A stretch of 35,315 bases of DNA. Origin: Chara braunii (Eukaryota > Streptophyta > Charophyceae > Charales > Characeae). Shown piece after piece: positions 28,212-35,315 of this stretch. How positions within the stretch are numbered: the stretch's first letter is position 1; each line of letters begins with the position of its first letter. The stretch spans positions 1,450,703 through 1,486,017 of the forward strand of contig BFEA01000025.1 of assembly GCA_003427395.1 (NCBI GenBank), in the 5' to 3' direction. The notes under the pieces are model-generated. The model was not told where the DNA came from and searched no databases. It worked only from the letters and a program-made list of their open reading frames with translations. The position numbers and the translations under genes are program-made.

Positions 28212-28648
28212 TTGACATCCAGTCTGAGAGGGGTTTCCTGGATATCGCTGAATCCTCAGAACATGATCTGACAGTCAGTATATTTGCATCTTGTGTGCAG
28301 TAATATGCATGAGTCGCCGAAGTTTGCTACTTACTTGTCCCTTGGCTGAGAGAGCAGCTTCAATGACAGAATAGTACTCTGAGACTCTGAGTTAGTGCTA
28401 TTAAATGAAGTTGGCTTAATAAGCCTATTTTGTTGGACCTGTTGCCACTGTTCGCTCTGGACCCTATGCCCCTCACCAAGTATGACTCACCTGTAAATGG
28501 ATGCAAGGGACGCTAGACCCCGTTCCCTGCAAAGCAGAAACCAGGCAAATTGAATGGGATATGAGTCATATGACTGCAAGGCACCTGAAATCTACAAGAT
28601 TCACCGCATACAACACTCATCCCAAGGATTAAAAGTCTTTTTACGCTC
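28212..28648. other. No recognised gene
   Basis: No domain in any frame and no repeat shared with the rest of the window. Confidence 0.4.
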
Positions 28649-28735
28649 AATCCTGACGGTTCTCATACCACCACCGGGATGGAGGGTTTACACGAGGGCT
28701 TTTCTGGGAGAAAAAAGAAAAAGAAAAAAAAGAGT
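28649..28735 (+). repeat. SINE-like 3' end, copy 1
   Basis: CGGTTCTCATACCACCACCGG followed by GGATGGAGGGTTT and an A-rich tail. It matches 32405-32495, which also ends in poly-A. Confidence 0.5.
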
Positions 28736-28799
28736 GCTGAGAGAGTGGAGAAAGAGCAAGAAGGAGCAAGAGCAGATGTTACATCTTCGACGCCACACG

Positions 28800-29252
28800 G
28801 GCCCTACTGGACCCGACTTAGGGCCAGAGGGACACAGTAGGGCCTAAAGGCCCGACCTCGGGGGTAGTAGGGGTACTACAGGCCGTAAAGGCCTCACTTT
28901 GGACCAGACCCGACGGGCAGGCCCAAACGACATTACCGTTTGGGCCTGGCGGCGCTCTTGAGGCTGCCGCCCGCCGGTTGGGGCTGAACCGTCCATCTTG
29001 ACGGTTCAGGGCACGGCCAGGCCTCGCAGCATTGAGGCCGGCCTCTGCCCCACCGGTACAAAAGTACCGGTCCAGCCTCATTCAGGCTATCGACCCACTG
29101 GCACTCTAGCGGTGCGGTATGGTACGGCGCGACAGCGCTGGCGCTATTCTTAGCGCAGGAGCACGAGGAGCAGCGGCAGCAGCAGCATTAGTGCAGCAGC
29201 AGCGAGCGGAGCAGCAGCAGCGGCGACTGAGCATATCAGCGGCTATAGCCGC
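28800..29252. other. Array of about eleven unrelated perfect hairpins
   Basis: Perfect inverted pairs follow one another with little DNA between them: 28800-28825 (7-bp stem), 28840-28853, 28864-28879, 28880-28894, 28918-28948 (12-bp stem), 28948-28972, 28984-29009 (10-bp stem), 29020-29039, 29052-29071 (8-bp stem), 29074-29088, 29141-29156 and 29239-29252. The stems have different sequences, so this is not a tandem repeat. Nothing coding is recognised. Confidence 0.8.
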
Positions 29253-30154
29253 CTGAGGTATCGGGAGTCGGAGGTTCTCTCCTCCCTCCCATCGCCAGTC
29301 CCCTCTCTCTCTCTCTCTCCTCCTCGGCTCCCTTCTCCTTCTTCTTCTTCTTCTTCTACTTCTTCTTCTTCTCTTCAGACTTCATCTTCTTCTTCTTCTT
29401 TTTCTTCTTCTTCTTCTTCAGACTGGAGACTTATACTAGTTGGACAGAGATCAGAGTTGGACTTTGGTGGTAAGAGGCTGTGGTACTTACCGGGTTCGAG
29501 ACTTGGAGATTGTTGGGGATGATACTCGGCTGCATCACAGATTTGACACCGGTTACATTAGGACTCTGTATCTCCGACATTGGTGACTTATTGTCCTCGA
29601 CATTTTGATCTTGTTCGATGACATTTTGGATTACCATATAGGTGACCTACTGGTTTCTATCTCGGTGACATTTGGTGCTACCTACATCTCCCACCTCCTT
29701 CGTCTCTCCTCCCACCTTCATCTGTGCATGTGTGTACGGGGCTGAGCATCGTCCATGTATGGCTCAGACCCCACCATCTCACGATTGTATGTGTGTGGAG
29801 TGATATCTATGTGAGTCAGTCTATGTGAGTCAGTCCGTTTCTCAGACTTCCGTTGCATATATGCCCATCCTACATTGGTTGATCTTTGGTTCTGCCCATA
29901 CTCATTGAAGTATGTAACAGCAGAGGAGGAATCCGAGGAAGAAGAACACGAAGAGGAAACGTAAGTCTTTAAGTTCCAGAAGAAAACCATGATCATGATG
30001 CTGGTGATCTCCTGACTTCCAAAAAACAGCAACTGAAATCAACATGGGGGAAACTACGCGGGAGTCACAGAAACGAGTTATAATTTTGCAGTATGTAAAC
30101 TCTATAGGTTGGCCAAGTGCTTGGCACAGTGCCCCTACGCTGCGTCTTGGGCCT
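29253..30154. other. CTT microsatellite and unrecognised DNA
   Basis: CTT repeats with interruptions at 29335-29420. CAG-rich sequence lies just before (29168-29228). A short plus-strand acidic frame ends at a good donor (AAAC|GTAAGT, 29958), but no partner exon is seen. Confidence 0.5.
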
Positions 30155-30380
30155 TGGCAGGTCACCAAGCTGCCACTCATCAGGGGTCCTGTGCTGCGCG
30201 CAATGGCCCCCAGCCAAAGGGGGTAGAATTGCAAGGTCCCAGCTCACCAAGCTGCCACTCATCAGGGGTCCTGTGCTGCGTGCAATGGCCCCAGCCAATT
30301 GCAAGGTCCCAGCTCACCAAGCTGCCACTCATCAGGGGTCCTGTGCTGCGTGCAATGGCCCCAGCCAACGCGGGTAGAAT
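30155..30380. repeat. About 70-bp tandem repeat, three copies
   Basis: Each unit contains CACCAAGCTGCCACTCATCA and GGGGTCCTGTGCTGCG. Copies start near 30161, 30243 and 30315; the first is longer by an AAGGGGGTAGAATT insertion. Confidence 0.9.
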
Positions 30381-30412
30381 TGCAAGGCCCCCCGGGGCCA
30401 AGTCCCGCGCGC

Positions 30413-30622
30413 CCTGATTCTTCAATTGTGACCGTTGATCATCATAATCTACGGTCAGAAATGGAGACTCTGAGTTGGGAGGCCATGTTGCACTCGCAGG
30501 AGCACTAGTTGGGAGGCCCTGATTCTTCACTTGTGACCGTTGATCATCATTCATCATAATCTACGGTCAGAAATGGAGAGTTGGCAGGCCATATTGCACT
30601 CGCAGGGGCATTAGTTGGGAGG
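30413..30622. repeat. About 104-bp tandem duplication
   Basis: Two units beginning CTGATTCTTCA(A/C)TTGTGACC, with a small TCATCAT expansion in the second and a deletion of ACTCTG. Together with the preceding repeat this makes a 470-bp repeat block. Confidence 0.85.
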
Positions 30623-30651
30623 CCGCGTTGCACTTGCAGCAGCACTCGACT

Positions 30652-30763
30652 CTACCTTCTTCTCCCGAATACAACCTACGGTCATTATGGCTGTATTGGG
30701 GGTGTCTTTCAGTCTAAATACAGCTACAATGACCATACGTTGTATGCGGGGGAAGAAGGGTAG
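30652..30763. mobile_element. 111-bp foldback MITE, copy 6
   Basis: CTACCTTCTTCTCCCGAATA to GGAAGAAGGGTAG, with one extra G near the right end. Arms of about 46 bp with several mismatches. Confidence 0.85.
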
Positions 30764-31096
30764 GATTTGGACACTCTGCATTGTGACAATTGATAGAGCC
30801 ATCGATTCCGTTTTCATCCAAGGGTCCCTAAAACTGATCGGATATATTTCTTAGGTGACAAGGGGCATGGGCTGAATGAACACTGGGGCCAAAGGCTGGT
30901 TTTCATCATATTTTGTAAATTTGTATGCTGTGGGCCCTGTAGGGTAGTAGAGGATGGGAGGCCTTTCTTGAAGAGCGGGTGGCCAGCCATCTGGTTTTCA
31001 GAGGCGGAATGGTGTGTGTGGTGCTCATAACTGCAGGCACTGCAGGGCGTGCGTGTCAGCCTGTCAGGTGACAGTGCAGCCCGAAAGTGCAGGGCA

Positions 31097-31272
31097 GGGG
31101 CCTGGTCCCATTACCGGTAGCACAGAGGATTAGCTTTGATTCCTGAATCTGGACTTGTTCGTGGCAAGATGCAAAACGGACCTATTGATCTGCTTTTTTC
31201 TGCATCTCTGCGCAAAACTCATCCAGAGTCAGGAACTTAATCCAATCCTCATTGCTAATGGGACCTGACCCC
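31097..31272. mobile_element. GGTCCCACT foldback family, full copy
   Basis: Ends GGGGCCTGGTCCCATTA and TAATGGGACCTGACCCC; the interior has inner arms CTGAATCTGGACTTGTTCGT and ACTCATCCAGAGTCAGG. Confidence 0.75.
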
Positions 31273-31585
31273 AGATGCAGGTTTGGACGTTCTTTTTTTT
31301 TTTTTTTTGGGGGGACATCTTTTTTCATGTTACATCCTTGCACTGCCGGTTTTTTTTCTCATCCACATAACCGCGGCATGCTGCCACACAGGTCAGGAAA
31401 CCAGACTCCGCTTGGGGGACATGGCCCTGGGTAAGTGGGACTTGGCCCTGGGTATATAACTGGGACTTGATGCCAGCAAGCGATAGAGAATATATATTTT
31501 TTTTGTTTCTCAAGGACGACACACATAAATCGAAAAAAAAAAAAGAAAAAAAAAAAGGAGGTAGTGTTGCCTTTCCAGAGACTAT

Positions 31586-31680
31586 TTCTGGACGTAATTG
31601 CGGTCAGAAGCATCGACATCCTGCCATAAATGCGGTCGGATACATTTGAGATAGAGCTAGTGCGAGTACGGCCTGAGGGG
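31586..31680. mobile_element. GGACGTAATTGCGGTC family, copy 2
   Basis: TTCTGGACGTAATTGCGGTC and the inner near-inverse CATAAATGCGGTCGGATAC, ending CGGCCTGAGGGG. The left edge is uncertain. Confidence 0.45.
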
Positions 31681-31888
31681 ATACTCACACTACGTGCATC
31701 TGGACCTGGCTCCTCGGTCCTGATTAGGCCCGCAGGAGGACCCATGCTTTCCAAAATAGTAGGAAACAAAGAGGAGACAGAGTAAACACTGAGAGTCGTG
31801 TTAGACTCGGGGGGTCAATCGACCCTGTGTGTGTGGTTCGGTGGAGTTAGGATGGGTAATTCCAGCTTAGAATAGTTGCAGAGTGTGG

Positions 31889-32027
31889 AGTGTGGTAGCG
31901 AGGTTAGTAATAGTGTGGTAGCGAGGTTAGTAATAGTGTGGTAGCGAGGTTAGTATAGTGTGGTAGCGAGGTTAGTAATAGTGTGGTAGCGAGGTTAGTA
32001 ATAGTGTGGTAGCGAGGTTAGTAATAG
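31889..32027. repeat. 23-bp tandem repeat, six copies
   Basis: Unit TGTGGTAGCGAGGTTAGTAA plus TAG; one unit is a base shorter (GTATAG). No coding meaning is seen. Confidence 0.95.
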
Positions 32028-32057
32028 ATAGAATACGGGTAAAGGGTGAGGGAGCCA

Positions 32058-32156
32058 GGGGTTAGGTCCCACTTGCACGAATTAAAAGATAGTGACCGCA
32101 GATAGCAAAGATCAACGGCCGAAATCTCCCTATTTGCGCAAGTGGGACCTTGCCCC
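32058..32156. mobile_element. GGTCCCACT foldback family, 99-bp copy
   Basis: GGGGTTAGGTCCCACTTGC and GCAAGTGGGACCTTGCCCC form the ends; the interior does not match the larger copies. Confidence 0.65.
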
Positions 32157-32404
32157 AGAATTAGGGGCTGAGTGAGGTAAAGACGAGCCTTTTCGTAGAA
32201 CGGTAGGATTGGGCAGGTCTGGAATCTTCCACTCTCCTTTGGCCTCCTCCTACTCTTCCACCAGGGAGTTTAGCAGGAGGGTTTAGTGGGGGGGGGGAAT
32301 AGTGGGAGGTAGGAGTAGCTGTTTAGTTAATGGGGCGGGATTTTTTGAGGTAAGCAGAAGGTGATTGGTAGGAGTGGCAAAATAATAGTATTACTAGTAG
32401 AGAT

Positions 32405-32495
32405 GATTCAATCCCGGTGGTTCTCTTACCACCACCAGGATAGAGGCCTTGCACATGGGCCTTAAGGCAAAAAAAAAAAAAAAAAAAAAAAAAAA
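32405..32495 (+). repeat. SINE-like 3' end, copy 2
   Basis: GATTCAATCCCGGTGGTTCT (a B-box-like start) then TACCACCACCAGGAT and poly-A. Matches 28649-28735. Confidence 0.5.
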
Positions 32496-32641
32496 GGGAT
32501 TTGTAGTAGATGATCAGAATCACTTGGGAATTTAGTGGGAACTGGGTAAACTCAGAATCAGTGGGTAAACTCAGAGATGCTGCCGGGATAACCCCGGGTT
32601 TAATTGTGAGGACCCCGACCTCGTAACAGTGTCTCTTTTCG

Positions 32642-32644
<3 letters not shown>

Positions 32645-32697
<53 letters not shown>
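32645..32697. repeat. Poly-A tract of about 53 bp
   Basis: Long A run. It could be the tail of a retroposed piece to its left, for which I see no recognisable body. Confidence 0.95.
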
Positions 32698-32698
<1 letters not shown>

Positions 32699-32714
32699 AC
32701 TACGTGCATGGTCG

Positions 32715-32802
32715 CACTACTCGCCATCCGCCAACATTTTGATTGCATGTGGACACCCATCTGTCCAGATGCATTCAAAATCTTGGCGGATGGCGAGTAG
32801 TG
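32715..32802. mobile_element. 88-bp foldback element
   Basis: CACTACTCGCCATCCGCCAA (32715-32734) is the exact reverse complement of 32783-32802. Inner arms ATTTTGATTGCAT and ATGCATTCAAAAT extend the stem. The middle has CTGTCCAGATGCA. Confidence 0.8.
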
Positions 32803-32810
32803 TATGTAAC

Positions 32811-32933
32811 CAGGGCATACCGATAGCCCCTCTCTACTTATTTTGTGGACGTAATTGCGGTCACACCCCAGGAGGTCTGGCCGTAAATAAGACCAGATAC
32901 AGTTAATATCTAGCAAGTGTTAGTACGCCCTGA
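32811..32933. mobile_element. GGACGTAATTGCGGTC family, copy 3
   Basis: Starts CAGGGCATACC and ends TAGTACGCCCTGAG, near-inverted. The interior GGACGTAATTGCGGTC is exact. Confidence 0.5.
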
Positions 32934-32971
32934 GGGCCTGAACACAGTGGCGTATGTAAGGGGTACAACCC

Positions 32972-33137
32972 GGGGCCAGGTCCCACTAGCAGCGTTGAGT
33001 TTCCTCAACGCCCGAATCTGGACGCGTTCGTGGAGATGTGCGGTTGAGAAAACTCAACGCCATTTCTGCACATATCCACAGACACGTCCAGATTCAGGGG
33101 TTGAAGAAACTCAACGCTGCTAGTGGGACCTGGCCCC
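32972..33137. mobile_element. GGTCCCACT foldback family, best-preserved copy
   Basis: The outer 32 bp (32972-33003) are a perfect inverse of 33106-33137. The inner part forms further arms (CTGGACGCGTTCGTGGAGAT against the region near 33070-33092). The whole 166 bp could fold into one long hairpin. Confidence 0.9.
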
Positions 33138-33778
33138 CAGACACCCCTCTGCCCACTGGTTCTCCCTTTGGATAATACGCAGCCCGTTATGTCCGAAAAC
33201 GACAAAACCAGCGTCAGGATTTACCTGAGCCACCGTTTTCTTCGCTGCCCAGGTTGGTTAGTCAGTGATTCAGCCAGGTAGTTAGCTAACTCTTCAGCTG
33301 CTACCGGTACTCAGTTAGTTAGTTAGTTAGGTTGTTAGCGTACTTGACACTGACTGATGAGGACAGGAAGCTCGTTTCTGTCTGGCTTAAATTTGACGAT
33401 CAAAAGAAAAAGAAAAAATAATAATAGTAATAATAATAATAAAAAATTGACGATCTTCCTTATCTACGGTCACATTCGAAGAACCTAGAGGTCTCTGACC
33501 CCTCCACGCTGACGTACCGCCGGTTCTCTGGATGACCTCAGGGTCTCCTTTTTTTTTCCCCCCTTTTTCAGAAAAGTAAAAACTTTCTGCCATGCATTCC
33601 CTTGGCCGTTAGATCGGAGACGACAGGCAGAAATCTACGGCAGGAGAAGCCCTGCACAACTTGCCTGACGGCGGATAACAGCTGGGAGATGCAATCAGTC
33701 CGTTGGTGTGCTGGTTCTCGATTTATTTTTTTATTTATATTTGTTCTTGTATCTTACTCTTTTGGTTTGCTGTCTTCT
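33138..33778. other. No recognised gene
   Basis: Includes a (TTAG)n-like stretch at 33316-33330 and an ATA/ATT-rich run at 33415-33445. Nothing coding. Confidence 0.45.
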
Positions 33779-33950
33779 GGGGCGTGGTCCCACTGCTAGC
33801 AAAGGGGATCGGATCGAATGCCCGAATCTGGACGTAATAGTGGAGAGGTGCAGGAAATCGAAATTGAACTGCTTTTCTGCACCTCTGCATAAAAACACAT
33901 CCAGATTCAGGAGCTCGATCCCATCCTTTCTGCTAGTGGGACCTCGGCCC
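33779..33950. mobile_element. GGTCCCACT foldback family, diverged copy
   Basis: GGGGCGTGGTCCCACTGCTA to CTGCTAGTGGGACCTCGGCCC, with inner CCCGAATCTGGACGTAATAG and CACATCCAGATTCAGG. Confidence 0.75.
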
Positions 33951-34105
33951 TGGCAGTAAGAGGGCTCTGAGAGGGTACAGGCCATGCAGTCCAGCAGCCG
34001 GACAGCCATTCTTGCTTGTTTCTGCCCTTCCGGCGTTTTTTTTTTCTTTTTCTTTTTGATTTTTTTTTCTTTTGCCCGAGACCTCTGTCTGTTGTCAAGA
34101 AAAAA

Positions 34106-34220
34106 GAAGGCCGTTGTCTTTGCACAAAGATGAGAATGAATCTTCCTCAAGAACACGGAATTATACACCGCCATATTTTTTGTCTTTTGTGCATGTGTGG
34201 AGAGTCGTGCAGCGAGGCCC
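34106..34220. mobile_element. ATGCACAAAAGACAAAAA foldback family, copy 4, inverted
   Basis: Reverse orientation relative to copies 1-3: TTTTTTGTCTTTTGTGCATG then TGGAGAGTCGTGCAGCGAGG. Confidence 0.6.
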
Positions 34221-34298
34221 TTTGTCGGTTTTCCCCCCCCTCTTGAACTCGAAGGTGATCTGCACACCCAGACCGACCGATACCAAGCTCGCCCAGCG

Positions 34299-34621
34299 AC
34301 CGGTTACCTGATCTCGGCGACCGGGTGCTGTCGATCCCCCCCCCGCCTACCCCTCATGGTCTGCCCTTAGACGAGTCAAGACGACTGGCTGCTGGTCCTC
34401 GGACCTCAGCGACTGGTCGGATCTCCTACAGGACTGCCGATGGAGACATTTTTTCTTCGGCGACCGGTCCTTACAGAATTCTGGTGATCCGTGGGAACAG
34501 ACCAACAGACCGTGTAAAACAGATTTCTGAGGGTCGCATTCACCGACCGGTCGGAAGAAGAAATTCGGAGCATCTGGAAGTCTACCAGCGACCGGTATAT
34601 AGCGTTCTACCGACTACCGGT
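34299..34621. repeat. Dispersed ACCGGT palindromes
   Basis: The hexamer ACCGGT occurs at 34299, 34463, 34546, 34591 and 34616, usually as GCGACCGGT, with near-matches between. It occurs again near 35055. No coding frame explains the spacing. Confidence 0.6.
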
Positions 34622-35315
34622 AGCTTCTTGTTTTTTTTTTGTTTTTTTTTTAAGTACCGTCTTGGTTTGGGACGCCGCATGCCCAACGATCACTGCTAGC
34701 TTGCCAGCTGGCTTGTCTGCCCCCGTGCCCGCTACCTGGCTGGCCGTACAGCGTGCCGAAATGCAGGCTGGCTGCAGTCTTTCCAGTGCCTGCAGCAGCC
34801 TGCAGGCAGCCTGCATTCTGGCCCGTGTCTGCAGCCTGCAGAGGCGCCAGGCCTCCGCGCCTGCCTGCGCTTACGAGCGCGCGGGCTACCGCAGCGGCCT
34901 TCCCTGCGTGTCTAGATGCTTAGCGGGCTGGATTGCCGCCAGCGGACTGGCAAGGAAGCCCGCTGCGGTAGCCCGCGCGCTCGTATGCGCAGGGAAGGCG
35001 GAGATCGGTCGCCGATCTATGATGCCATGATGCGCTTGCGATGGGATGGACACTACCGGTAGCTTGCACAACAGTGCGCGTTGCGCTGCGCTCCGACAGA
35101 CTGCGCCCGGCCTTGGATCCGATCAGCGGATGACGTCTCCCACCTCTCTCACACCTATTCCCCTCCGTCATTCCCTACACCCGCCCGCCCGTCGGGCTGG
35201 GCGCGCAAAACAGGCCGCAGCCTCATGGTGCAAGGCTGGCATTCTGGCCAGTCTGTCTCTGTCCGTGCATTTGTCTTTGTGCGTGTATGTGTTCGTGTAC
35301 GTGTATGTGCGCGAC
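34622..35315. other. GC-rich noncoding end with a 25-bp inverted repeat
   Basis: 34873-34897 is the exact inverse of 34960-34984 (begins ACGAGCGCGCGGGCTACCGC). Nearby are short CTGCAGGC-type repeats (34760-34850). The open frames across it are Ala/Cys/Arg-rich and match nothing. Confidence 0.6.

Noticed and set aside
29816-29958. Acidic exon ending at a GTAAGT donor
   Set aside because: The donor is good, but the open frame is only about 45 codons and no acceptor or partner exon could be tied to it.
31889-32027. CRISPR-like array
   Set aside because: The 23-bp units are directly abutting with no spacers, and the DNA is eukaryotic.

Overview
The window is eukaryotic and repeat-dominated. It has no operons, no bacterial-style gene packing, long poly-A/poly-T and CT tracts, draft N gaps (17507-17536 and single Ns), and several classes of retroelement. 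Nearly all recognisable protein coding belongs to mobile elements. The mix (a plant-type Ty3/gypsy element with an initiator-Met-like primer site, a LINE tail with a zf-RVT domain, and a Penelope-like element with an N-terminal GIY-YIG domain) fits a streptophyte or green-lineage genome. A charophyte alga such as Chara is my best guess, but that is inference.

Layout. 1-8070 (minus strand): a decayed Ty3/gypsy element cut by the window edge. Reading leftwards it has LTR, PBS, gag, protease, RT, RNase H, a PHD-like finger and integrase. 8071-13366: noncoding, with SINE-like pieces, homopolymers and a 13-bp tandem repeat. 13367-14050 (minus): the 3' end of a LINE ORF2. 14500-18110: clustered foldback (MITE-like) elements and short tandem duplications. 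18482-23392 (minus): the best-preserved element, a Penelope-like retroelement flanked by direct repeats of about 103 bp. 23588-24370 (plus): a possible host RING-finger gene remnant. 24889-26010: more foldback elements. 26087-27813: a second, truncated copy of the Ty3 LTR with its middle exchanged. 28101-35315: noncoding DNA rich in foldbacks, tandem repeats and a striking run of unrelated short hairpins (28800-29252).

Main candidate for novelty: the Penelope-like element. One minus-strand frame starting at 23128 runs through a Gly/Trp/Asn-rich, zinc-knuckle, coiled-coil gag-like protein, an AT-hook plus SAP-like segment, and a GIY-YIG endonuclease domain. Only two UAG codons interrupt it. 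It then passes by a -1 frame change, inside a window of about 72 nt that contains a GGGAAAG heptamer, into a Penelope-type reverse transcriptase. The endonuclease lies N-terminal to the RT (permuted order), and a gag-like ORF1 is unusual for this class.

Second theme: at least six foldback families (one of very uniform 111-bp units), several sharing a TCCAGAT core, and two elements that share an interior but carry different palindromic ends.
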